Of a DNA stretch of 64,000 bases, positions 56,288-64,000 are shown one piece after another. The stretch is from Streptomyces sp. MNU76. Its GTDB lineage: Bacteria > Actinomycetota > Actinomycetes > Streptomycetales > Streptomycetaceae. The translations under genes and the position numbers were made by a program. Positions within the stretch are counted from its first letter, which is position 1; every line of letters begins with the position of its first letter. The notes under the pieces are model-generated. The model worked only from the letters and a program-made list of their open reading frames with translations. It was not told the DNA's origin and made no database searches. The stretch covers positions 496,001 through 560,000 of the forward strand of contig NZ_JAJKLK010000001.1 in NCBI RefSeq assembly GCF_020982545.1. Reading direction: 5' to 3'.

Positions 56288-56300
56288 TCAGGGGGAAACG

Positions 56301-57271
56301 CTACGCCTTGACACGCACGTCCTTGCGGAAGTTGGCCGCCTTGTCAGCGGCGCCGCTCAGATCGGCACCCTTGCCCGCCATGGCGGACGCGATGTCGGCG
56401 TAGACCACGACGCCGAGGGTGCTGTGGTCACCCCAAATGCACACCGGCACGCTCATCTTGCTGGGGCCGCCCGACGAGGAGTCGCCCTCGAGCTTGGTCT
56501 CCTGGCACTTGAGGACCGCGCCGTCCAGAGCGTCGGGCGTGAAGGCCTCGGGGCTGCCCACGAGTTCACCGGTCTCCGAGGAGTCCTTGGTCGCCTCCTT
56601 CTTCATGTCGGCGAACATGGCGTCGACGACCGCTTCCGGATCCTCGATCTCGCCGTAGAGGCCCATGAAGTTGATCATCTGGGCGGACAGCGGGTTGCCC
56701 TCGTCTCCGGCCTGGTACCCGGCGCTCACATCCTTGGCGTTCTTCACGCCGTGCTCTTCGGCTTCCTTGATGTCGTCCTCATTGAAGCCGCCGCTGTCGG
56801 CGCTGCTGGACTTCTTGAACTCGTCGTTGAGCACCGATGCCGGTGTAGTCAGCTTGTGCGGCCCGTCGTCCGCGACGTCAGCCCCGCCGATCACGAAGTA
56901 CGCGCCCACCGCGACCGCCGCCACGACGGCCACCGCGCCCAGGATGATGCCGACCTTCTTGCCGCCGCCACCGCCGGAGGTGGGCGGCTGGGGCACCGTC
57001 GGGTAGCCCGGCTGCTGCTGGCCGTACGGGGCCTGCTGACCGTAGGCCTGCTGCTGGCCGTACGGCGGGGTCTGGGGCGGGACGCCCTGGGGGTCTGCTG
57101 CGGGTACCCGTAGCCCTGCTGCGGAGGCGCCTGCTGCGGGTAGCCGTAGCCGGGCTGGGGGGCGGCCTGCGGCGGCTGCTGGCCGTAGGGGCCCGGCTGG
57201 CCGCCCGGCTGACCGTACGGTCCGGGCTGCTGGGGCTGCCCGCCGTACGGGCCCGGCTGGTTGTAACTCAT
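56301..57271 (-). CDS. Pro/Gln/Gly/Tyr-rich single-pass membrane protein, frameshifted as sequenced
   Basis: Starts MSYNQPGPYGGQPQQPGPYG at 57271, with about 105 residues of QPGPYGQ- and GYGYPQQ-type low-complexity repeats. Adding one C to the run near 57096 joins this to the frame GVPPQTPPYGQQQAYGQQAP. A glycine/lysine hinge (GGGGGKK), one membrane helix (VGIILGAVAVVAAVAVGAYF) and an exported domain of about 180 residues with two Cys (KCQETKLEGD, VPVCIWGDHST) follow. The layout matches a large Streptomyces family of membrane-anchored proteins with disordered cytoplasmic tails. Function unknown. Confidence 0.8.
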
Positions 57272-57533
57272 GGTCTGGGTTCCCCTCCAGATGCTTATGT
57301 GTTTCAGACATCCTGGCGCAGACCTGAGGTGCACAACGCATCGGGGGTGGTGAGCAGGTGGCCGTCAGGGACACGCGAGTGTGTTCTGGCGTGCAGGAGT
57401 GAGTCTCCGGCCAGCGGCAGGAGCGCTCCCGGGGGAAGGGAACGGAAGTTCTTGCATCGAATGCGTGACCTTCGCCGGTGGTGGTCGTTGGGTGTGGTGA
57501 CGGGTTTCTGCGGCAGTCAGGGGTGGGGAGGGG

Positions 57534-59231
57534 TTGGGTGGGCTGCGGGAGTTGGCGGTGCCGTTCGTGGTGCCCGGCCCCTCGGGGGTCGCGGTCCGTA
57601 CCCGGCTCAAGGGCCTGACCGCCGCAGACGAGACGGTTCTCCGGCTGATCGGTGACCATCTGGGCTCGCTGGCCTCCCGAGATCTGAAGACGCGGTGCGT
57701 GGCCGGGCTGGAGCATGATGGTGAGGCGTGGGCGGAACGCAAGCGGGTCCTGACGGCCGAGTCGTCCTCGCGCTGGGCGGGGTCGATCACGAAGGCCACC
57801 CACGACCAGTGGGCGCTGGCCCGGCGTGGCCAGCTCGCACACATCCAGAGCCTGGAGGCGGGTGTGCGGACCGTCACTCAGCGGCTGTCCCTGCCGGTCG
57901 GGCAGAAGGGCAGCAAGAAGGCTCCGGGCGGCTATCACAGCAAGCAGGAGTGGTTCGCCAAGTCCCGCCGCCTGCACGTGCTGGAAGGCCGGCTACAGGC
58001 GGTGCGGGCCGACCGGGAGGCGGGGATGGTGCGTGTGGTGCGGGGCGGGAAGCGGCTGCTGAACACCCGCCACCACCTTCAGCAGGCGCAGCTCACCGAG
58101 GAGCAGTGGCGTGCGCGGTGGCAGGCCGGGCGCCGGTTCCTCGCCGCGGACGGGGAGTCCGGCAAGCGGTTCGGCAACGAGACCATCCGGGTCACTCCCG
58201 GCGGCGAGGTGTCCATCAAGCTGCCCGCGCCGCTGGCGCACCTGGCCAATGCCCCGCACGGCCGGTACGTGCTCCCCTGTCGTGTGGGGTTCGCGCACCG
58301 GGGCGAGCAGTGGGCCGACCGCATCACCACGAACCGGGCTGTCGCCTACCGCATCCACGAAGACGTGGGCCGGGGCCGCTGGTATGCGACCGCCTCGTGG
58401 ACGATCCCCCCGGCCCAGACGGTGCCGCTGGAGGCTGCCCGTGCGGGCGGCCTGGTCGGGGTGGACACCAACGCCGACCACCTCGCCGCCTGGCGCCTCG
58501 ATGCCCACGGCAACCCCGTCGGCGCACCACTGCGCTTCGACTACGACCTCACCGGCACTGCCCACCACCGCGATGCCCAACTCCGCCACGCACTGATCCG
58601 CCTGCTGCACTGGGCCCAGCGCCACCACCTCGCCATCGCGGTCGAAGACCTCGACTTCGCCACGGAGAAGACCCGGGAGAAGCACGGCCGCCGGAAGCGG
58701 TTCCGCGAGCTGATCTCCGGCCTGCCCACTTCCAGGCTGCGAGCCAGACTCCTCAGCATGGCGGCCGAACTCGGCATCCCTGTCATCGCCGTCGACCCCG
58801 CCTACACGAGCCGGTGGGGCGCCCAGCACTGGCAAAGGCCCCTCACCCACAAGACCAGGAAACCCACTCGTCACCATGCGGCAGCGGTGGCGATCGGCAG
58901 GCGCGCCCTGGGGCACCCGATCCGGCGACGGACGGCACCGCCCCCTGCTCACCGGAGTGATGAGCAGGGGCATCGGACCGTCCAGGCCGCACCGGTGGCC
59001 CCGGGGCGTGAGGGAACCCGCCCCCGCATTCCCGGACCACGGACACGATCCGTGCGCGCCGGACGCGGAGCGAACGCGGGAGACCAGAACGCCCAACACC
59101 GTTCGGGGCGTCCGGCTGAGCATGAGCTCCGGGAACAGGACTCATTCCCTCAGTCTTTAGGAACGGTCACACCGTTACCGAAGAATCCGGTTTCGGGACG
59201 GCCCCGTAACACCCCTAAACTGAGCCCGTGA
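57534..59231 (+). CDS. TnpB-like transposase/RuvC nuclease, IS200/IS605-related
   Basis: A 565-residue protein, from a TTG preceded by GGGGAGGGG. RuvC-I is [14 protein letters not shown] with Asp311 and RuvC-II is AVEDLDF with Glu371. [20 protein letters not shown] (about 415-431) follows as in TnpB, but the zinc-ribbon Cys pairs are absent. Where TnpB has its third acidic residue this copy reads [16 protein letters not shown], with His447-His448. The N-terminal 300 residues are the helical region typical of a long Streptomyces TnpB group. No TnpA is present. The last 30 residues run through the valS promoter region and overlap its start by 4 bases; the natural end may be near 59160. Confidence 0.82.
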   Translation: MGGLRELAVPFVVPGPSGVAVRTRLKGLTAADETVLRLIGDHLGSLASRDLKTRCVAGLEHDGEAWAERKRVLTAESSSRWAGSITKATHDQWALARRGQLAHIQSLEAGVRTVTQRLSLPVGQKGSKKAPGGYHSKQEWFAKSRRLHVLEGRLQAVRADREAGMVRVVRGGKRLLNTRHHLQQAQLTEEQWRARWQAGRRFLAADGESGKRFGNETIRVTPGGEVSIKLPAPLAHLANAPHGRYVLPCRVGFAHRGEQWADRITTNRAVAYRIHEDVGRGRWYATASWTIPPAQTVPLEAARAGGLVGVDTNADHLAAWRLDAHGNPVGAPLRFDYDLTGTAHHRDAQLRHALIRLLHWAQRHHLAIAVEDLDFATEKTREKHGRRKRFRELISGLPTSRLRARLLSMAAELGIPVIAVDPAYTSRWGAQHWQRPLTHKTRKPTRHHAAAVAIGRRALGHPIRRRTAPPPAHRSDEQGHRTVQAAPVAPGREGTRPRIPGPRTRSVRAGRGANAGDQNAQHRSGRPAEHELREQDSFPQSLGTVTPLPKNPVSGRPRNTPKLSP

Positions 59232-61852
59232 CCGAGAACGCTCAGCAGCAGCCTCCAGCGCCCGCCACCGATCTGCCGACCCAGTACGCGCCGGCCGATG
59301 TAGAGGGGACGCTGTACGAGCGCTGGGTAGAGCGCGGTTACTTCGCGGCCGACGCCAAGAGCGACAAGCCCGCGTACACGATCGTCATCCCGCCGCCGAA
59401 CGTCACCGGCAGCCTGCACCTCGGGCATGCCTTCCAGCACACCCTCATGGACGCCCTCACCCGCCGTAAGCGCATGCAGGGTTACGAGTCCCTGTGGCTC
59501 CCCGGCATGGACCACGCCGGCATCGCCACCCAGAACAAGGTCGAGCAGCAGCTCGCCGAAGAGGGCAAGTCCCGCCATGACTTGGGGCGCGAGGAGTTCG
59601 TCGAGCGCGTCTGGCAGTGGAAAGAGGAGTACGGCGGCAAGATCCTCGGCCAGATGCGCCGGCTCGGGGACGGCGTCGACTGGGACCGCGAGCGGTTCAC
59701 CATGGACGAGGGCCTGTCCAAGGCCGTCCAGACCATCTTCAAGCGGCTCTACGACGACGAGCTGATCTACCGCGCCGAGCGCATCATCAACTGGTGTCCG
59801 CGGTGTCTGACGGCCATCTCGGACATCGAGGTCGAGCACCAGGAGGACGCCGGCGAGCTGGTCTCCATCCGTTATGGGGAAGGAGACGACTCTCTCGTCG
59901 TCGCCACCACCCGCGCGGAGACGATGCTCGGCGACACCGCCGTCGCCGTCCACCCCGACGACGAGCGGTACCAGCACCTCATCGGCAAGCAGATCAAGCT
60001 GCCGCTGACCGACCGCTCCATCCCGGTCGTCGCCGACACCCACGTCGACCCGGAGTTCGGCACGGGCGCCGTCAAGGTGACGCCGGCCCACGACCCGAAC
60101 GACTTCGCGATCGGCCAGCGCCACGACCTGCCGTCCATGACGATCATGGACGAGCACGGCGTCATCACCGTTCACGGCCCCTTCCTCGGCCAGGACCGCT
60201 TCGAGGCCCGTGACGCCATCGTCGGCGCGCTGCGCTCGCAGGGCCGGATCGTCGCCGAGAAGCGCCCGTACACCCACTCCGTCGGCCACTGCTCCCGCTG
60301 CAAGACGACCGTCGAGCCGCGGCTGTCGATGCAGTGGTGGGTCAAGGTCGCGCCCCTGGCCAAGGCCGCAGGCGACGCGGTCCGCGACGGCCGGGTCAAG
60401 ATCCACCCCGAGGACATGTCGAAGCGCTACTTCGACTGGGTGGACAACATGTTCGACTGGTGCATCTCGCGCCAGCTCTGGTGGGGCCACCGCATCCCCG
60501 TCTGGTACGGCCCGAACGGCGAGACGGTCTGCGTCGGCCCCGACGAGCAGCCGCCCACCGGCGAGGGCTGGACCCAGGACACCGACGTCCTGGACACCTG
60601 GTTCTCCTCCGGCCTGTGGCCGTTCTCCACGCTCGGCTGGCCCGAACAGACCGAGGACCTGCGGAAGTTCTACTCCACCGACGTCCTGCTCACCGGCCAC
60701 GACATCATCTTCTTCTGGGTCGCCCGGATGATGATGTTCGGCCTGTACGCGATGGACGGCGAGGTCCCGTTCAAGACCATCGCGCTGACCGGCCTGGTCC
60801 GCGACGAGCGCGGCAAGAAGATGTCGAAGTCCTTCGGCAACGTCGTCGACCCGCTCGACTGGATGGACACGTACGGCTCCGACGCGCTCCGCTTCACCCT
60901 CGCGCGCGGCGCCAACCCGGGCACCGACGTCCCGATCGGCGAGGACTGGGTCCAGGCCTCCCGTAACTTCGCCAACAAGATCTGGAACGCGACCCGCTTC
61001 GCGCTGATGAACGGCGCGACGGTCGAGGGCCCGCTGCCGGACGCCTCGCAGCTCTCCGCGACCGACCGCTGGATCCTCGCCCGCCTGGGCGAGACGGTCG
61101 AGCAGGTCGACGCGTACTACGAGGACTTCCAGTTCGCCAAGCTCAGCGACGCCCTGTTCCACTTCGCGTGGGACGAGGTCTTCGACTGGTACGTCGAGCT
61201 GTCCAAGACCACGTTCCAGGCGGGCGGCGCGCCGGCCGAGGTCAGCAAGCGCGTCCTGGGCGAGGTCCTGGACGTCACCCTGCGCCTCCTCCACCCGGTC
61301 ATCCCGTTCGTCACGGACACCCTGTGGACGACGCTGACCGGCGGCGAGTCCCTCGTCATCGCCGACTGGCCCAAGGACAGTGGCTTCCGCGACGACGCCG
61401 CCGAGCGCGAGATCGAACTGGTCCAGCAGGTCGTCACCGAGGTCCGCCGATTCCGTGCCGACCAGGGCCTCCAGCCCGGCCAGCGCGTCCCGGCCCGGCT
61501 GACCCTCGACGGCACGGTCCTGGCCCCGCACGAGGCCGCGATCCGTCAACTGCTGCGCCTGCAGCCGGAGGGCGAGGGCTTCGCGGCCACCGCGACCCTG
61601 CCGGTGGCGGGGGCCGAGGTGGCCCTCGACCTCTCCGGTGTCATCGACGTCGCCGCCGAGCGCAAGCGCCTCGCGAAGGACCTCGCGGTCGCGGAGAAGG
61701 AGAAGGCCCAGGCCACGGCCAAGCTTGGCAACGAGGCGTTCCTCGCGAAGGCGCCGGACCAGGTCGTCGACAAGATCCGGGGCCGCCTCGCCAAGGCGGA
61801 CGAGGACATCACCCGCATCACCGCCCAACTGGAACGCCTCCCGAAGGCGTAG
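59228..61852 (+). CDS. valS: Valyl-tRNA synthetase
   Basis: An 874-residue class I synthetase that charges tRNA-Val. The HIGH-type motif is HLGH at residues 64-67 and KMSKS lies near 532. The editing domain (about 190-345) contains [15 protein letters not shown], and the anticodon-binding and C-terminal coiled-coil domains ([20 protein letters not shown], about 810-870) are complete. GTG start after CCTAAACTGAGCCC. It is followed by a terminator and then folC, as in other streptomycetes. Confidence 0.97.
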   Translation: MTENAQQQPPAPATDLPTQYAPADVEGTLYERWVERGYFAADAKSDKPAYTIVIPPPNVTGSLHLGHAFQHTLMDALTRRKRMQGYESLWLPGMDHAGIATQNKVEQQLAEEGKSRHDLGREEFVERVWQWKEEYGGKILGQMRRLGDGVDWDRERFTMDEGLSKAVQTIFKRLYDDELIYRAERIINWCPRCLTAISDIEVEHQEDAGELVSIRYGEGDDSLVVATTRAETMLGDTAVAVHPDDERYQHLIGKQIKLPLTDRSIPVVADTHVDPEFGTGAVKVTPAHDPNDFAIGQRHDLPSMTIMDEHGVITVHGPFLGQDRFEARDAIVGALRSQGRIVAEKRPYTHSVGHCSRCKTTVEPRLSMQWWVKVAPLAKAAGDAVRDGRVKIHPEDMSKRYFDWVDNMFDWCISRQLWWGHRIPVWYGPNGETVCVGPDEQPPTGEGWTQDTDVLDTWFSSGLWPFSTLGWPEQTEDLRKFYSTDVLLTGHDIIFFWVARMMMFGLYAMDGEVPFKTIALTGLVRDERGKKMSKSFGNVVDPLDWMDTYGSDALRFTLARGANPGTDVPIGEDWVQASRNFANKIWNATRFALMNGATVEGPLPDASQLSATDRWILARLGETVEQVDAYYEDFQFAKLSDALFHFAWDEVFDWYVELSKTTFQAGGAPAEVSKRVLGEVLDVTLRLLHPVIPFVTDTLWTTLTGGESLVIADWPKDSGFRDDAAEREIELVQQVVTEVRRFRADQGLQPGQRVPARLTLDGTVLAPHEAAIRQLLRLQPEGEGFAATATLPVAGAEVALDLSGVIDVAAERKRLAKDLAVAEKEKAQATAKLGNEAFLAKAPDQVVDKIRGRLAKADEDITRITAQLERLPKA

Positions 61853-61874
61853 CTCTTCGGACGTCTCCATGGGC

Positions 61875-61911
61875 GAAGGCCCCCGGTGCTGCATGGGCAC
61901 CGGGGGTCTTC
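61875..61911 (+). terminator. Terminator of valS
   Basis: GAAGGCCCCCGGTG / CACCGGGGGTCTTC with one G-T pair and a nine-base loop. Confidence 0.8.
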
Positions 61912-61984
61912 GGCTTGGCAGGCCTGGGTCCGCTCACCGGCGCTCGCCGGGCGTCGCCTGCGCCCACCCGTGCCGCCCCAGCGG

Positions 61985-62100
61985 CACGACTGCCCGCAGT
62001 CGAGGAGGGCCTGAGAGGGCGCAGCCCTCTCAGGGGCGCGGGGAACTGCGCGAGCAACCACGACCCACCCGCGACCGCCACACAACCCGTACCCCCGAGT
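61985..62100. repeat. Dispersed intergenic repeat, copy 7
   Basis: GAGAGGGCGCAGCCCTCTC hairpin followed by GCGGGGAACTGCGCGAGC and AACCACGACCCACCCGC, ending shortly before folC. Confidence 0.8.
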
Positions 62101-62147
62101 CATGAGGCGCCCCGGCCCGGCGAAGCCCCACCCGTAGACTGGGCCCC

Positions 62148-63665
62148 GTGAGCGAACGCAGTGACCAGCAGCCCGACCCGGTCGACCCGACCGACCCGTT
62201 CGAGGAGATCATCGCCGCGGAGACCGACCGGGATCCGGACCTCGCGGTGATCGAGGCCGGCAGCCGCACCCTGCGTGCCCAGGGCGGCGCACCGCAGGCC
62301 GACGTGCCGACCAGGCCCGCCGACCCGGCCCTCGACAAGGCCCTGCGCGACGTCGAGGCCGACCTCGCGACCCGCTGGGGCGAGACCAAACTGGAGCCCT
62401 CGGTCACGAGGATCGCCGCGCTGATGGACGTCCTGGGCGAGCCCCAGCGCTCGTATCCCTCCCTCCACATCACCGGTACCAACGGCAAGACCTCCACCGC
62501 CCGCATGATCGAGGCCCTCCTCGGCGCCTTCGAACTGCGCACCGGCCGGTACACCTCCCCGCACGTCCAGTCGATCACCGAGCGCATCAGCCTCGACGGC
62601 GCCCCCATCTCCGCCGAGCGGTTCATCGAGACGTACGAGGACATCAAGCCGTACATCGAGATGGTGGACGCGGCCCAGGAGTACCGGCTCTCCTTCTTCG
62701 AGGTGCTCACGGGGATGGCGTACGCCGCCTTCGCCGACGCGCCCGTGGACGTGGCGGTGGTCGAGGTCGGCATGGGCGGCACCTGGGACGCCACCAACGT
62801 CATCGACGGGGACGTCGCCGTCGTCACCCCCATCGACCTCGACCACACCGACCGGCTGGGCGAGACGCCCGCCGAGATCGCCGTGGAGAAGTCCGGCATC
62901 GTCAAGCAGGACGCGACGGTGATCCTGGCGCAGCAGCCGGTCGACGCGGCGCAGGTGCTGCTGAAGAAGGCCGTGGAGGTCGACGCGACCGTGGCCCGCG
63001 AGGGTCTGGAGTTCGGTGTCGTCTCGCGTCAGGTCGCCGTCGGCGGACAGATGCTGACCCTGCGCGGCCTGGGCGGCGAGTACCCCGAGGTCTACCTCCC
63101 GCTGCACGGCCCGTACCAGGCGCACAACGCGGCCGTCGCGCTCGCCGCCGTGGAGGCGTTCTTCGGCGTCGGTTCGCAGCGGCCCGAGCCGCTCGACATC
63201 GACACGGTTCGCAAGGCCTTCGCGACCGTCTCCTCGCCGGGCCGGCTGGAGGTCGTACGGCGGTCCCCGACCGTCGTGCTGGACGCCGCGCACAATCCGG
63301 GGGGCGCCCGGGCCACGGCCGAGGCCGTCGGTGAGGCGTTCGACTTCAGCCGGCTGATCGGTGTGGTCGGCGCGAGCGGCGACAAGAACGTGCGGGGTGT
63401 CCTGGAGGCCTTCGAACCGATCTTCGCCGAGGTCGTGATCACGCAGAACTCCAGCCACCGGGCGATGGACGCCGACGAGCTGGCCGGTATCGCGGTGGAG
63501 GTGTTCGGCGAGGAGCGGGTGCAGGTCGAGCCCCGGCTGCCCGACGCCCTGGAGGCGGCGATCACGCTCGCCGAGGAGGAGGGCGAGTTCGCGGGCGGTG
63601 GCGTCCTCGTCACCGGTTCCGTCATCACCGTCGGCGAGGCCCGGCTGCTGCTGGGGAAGGGCTGA
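62148..63665 (+). CDS. folC: Folylpolyglutamate synthase / dihydrofolate synthase
   Basis: A 505-residue Mur-ligase-fold enzyme adding glutamate to folates. The GTG at 62148 gives MSERSDQQPDPVDPTDPFEE. The P-loop is HITGTNGKTSTARMIEALL (about residues 106-124). RLSFFEVLTGMAYAAFADAP, VVEVGMGGTWDATNVI (about 204) and LDAAHNPGGARATAEA (about 380) are canonical. The first 60 residues are a poorly conserved acidic extension usual in actinobacteria. It is followed closely by a DUF4233-like gene. Confidence 0.96.
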   Translation: MSERSDQQPDPVDPTDPFEEIIAAETDRDPDLAVIEAGSRTLRAQGGAPQADVPTRPADPALDKALRDVEADLATRWGETKLEPSVTRIAALMDVLGEPQRSYPSLHITGTNGKTSTARMIEALLGAFELRTGRYTSPHVQSITERISLDGAPISAERFIETYEDIKPYIEMVDAAQEYRLSFFEVLTGMAYAAFADAPVDVAVVEVGMGGTWDATNVIDGDVAVVTPIDLDHTDRLGETPAEIAVEKSGIVKQDATVILAQQPVDAAQVLLKKAVEVDATVAREGLEFGVVSRQVAVGGQMLTLRGLGGEYPEVYLPLHGPYQAHNAAVALAAVEAFFGVGSQRPEPLDIDTVRKAFATVSSPGRLEVVRRSPTVVLDAAHNPGGARATAEAVGEAFDFSRLIGVVGASGDKNVRGVLEAFEPIFAEVVITQNSSHRAMDADELAGIAVEVFGEERVQVEPRLPDALEAAITLAEEEGEFAGGGVLVTGSVITVGEARLLLGKG

Positions 63666-63675
63666 GTTCCACGAC

Positions 63676-64000
63676 ATGCGTACTCTCTGTGCTTCGACGC
63701 TGATCGGCGAGTTCTTCGTCATCGGCTTCGCCGGGCTGGTCGCCATGAAGGACCCGGATCTGGCCATGACCACGGTCTGGACGGTCAGCGGCATCGCCAT
63801 GTTCCTCTGCGTCCTGCTGTGCGGTCTCGTCACCAGGCCCGGTGGGACCCAGCTCGGCTGGGCGCTCCAGATCGCGCTGATCCTCTCCGGGTTCTTCGTC
63901 CCGACGATGTTCTTCCTGGGCGCGGTCTTCGCCGCCCTGTGGTGGGCCTCGATCCACTACGGACGGAAGATCGACGAGGCCAAGGCCCGGTTCGCCGCGC
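63676..64000 (+). CDS. DUF4233-like membrane protein (N-terminal part, runs off the window)
   Basis: Starts MRTLCASTLIGEFFVIGFAG ten bases after the folC stop and is open to the window end (108 residues visible). It has three or four membrane helices (TLIGEFFVIGFAGLVAM, TVSGIAMFLCVLLCGLV, QIALILSGFFVPTMFFLGAV). The family usually follows folC in actinobacteria and is of unknown function; the coupling suggests co-transcription. Confidence 0.85.
   Translation, partial: MRTLCASTLIGEFFVIGFAGLVAMKDPDLAMTTVWTVSGIAMFLCVLLCGLVTRPGGTQLGWALQIALILSGFFVPTMFFLGAVFAALWWASIHYGRKIDEAKARFAA

Noticed and set aside
59100-59228. T-box riboswitch upstream of valS
   Set aside because: No specifier stem or TGGNACC anti-terminator bulge could be found, and the TnpB frame runs through the region.

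Overview
The window is 64 kb of very GC-rich actinobacterial DNA. Codon use (almost all G/C third positions, many GTG starts), a tig-clpP1-clpP2-clpX block next to valS-folC, a mycothiol-type nitroreductase, Nur-like and ClgR-like sites and a family of short intergenic repeats all point to a Streptomyces chromosome, in the core rather than an arm. From memory the gene order resembles the S. coelicolor region from folC/valS through clpX, tig, rpiB, sodF, asd, pepN to malQ; no database was consulted.

Layout. 1-9.2 kb: a ROK regulator (cut by the window edge), a secreted protein, an HNH nuclease, an MscS channel, a PadR-ABC transporter operon and malQ. 9.5-14 kb: two regulator/target pairs, TetR with an FAD monooxygenase and MarR with a DMT exporter, each divergent with visible operators. 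14-32 kb: two aminopeptidase N paralogues, an antitoxin with a decayed MazF partner, asd, an ECF sigma factor with a membrane partner, a large subtilase, a Nudix hydrolase, a Tat-exported phosphoesterase and a DUF559-like protein. 32-46 kb: sodF with a Nur-like box, two APC permeases, bioY, an LPQTG surface protein, a Ser/Thr kinase, rpiB, a Nei-type glycosylase, an Eis-like acetyltransferase, a SpoIIE-type phosphatase, an HD-domain protein and an acyltransferase. 47-54 kb: a lipoprotein, tRNA-Gly, tRNA-Pro, tig, clpP1, clpP2, clpX. 54.1-59.2 kb: a small accessory patch with unknown proteins and a TnpB-type transposase, wedged between clpX and valS. 59.2-64 kb: valS, folC and the start of a DUF4233-like gene.

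The strongest pattern is technical as well as biological. At least ten genes carry single-base deletions, nearly always inside a G or C run, and adding one base restores a normal protein end or domain. Affected are malQ (three), the FAD monooxygenase, the DMT exporter, the Ser/Thr kinase (two), the second APC permease, the Eis-like gene, the HD gene (two), a Pro/Gln-rich membrane protein and two small unknown genes. This looks like homopolymer error in the assembly, so I give restored gene extents and flag each case. Different in kind, and more likely to be real decay, are the internal deletion in the second APC permease, the gutted MazF gene, the TnpB fragment at 26.3 kb and a histidine where the third RuvC acid is expected in the complete TnpB.

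No CRISPR array, biosynthetic cluster or complete phage is visible. I did not find a convincing new multi-gene system. The best places to look are the clpX-valS patch, the tandem repeat at 44.4 kb and the dispersed repeat family.
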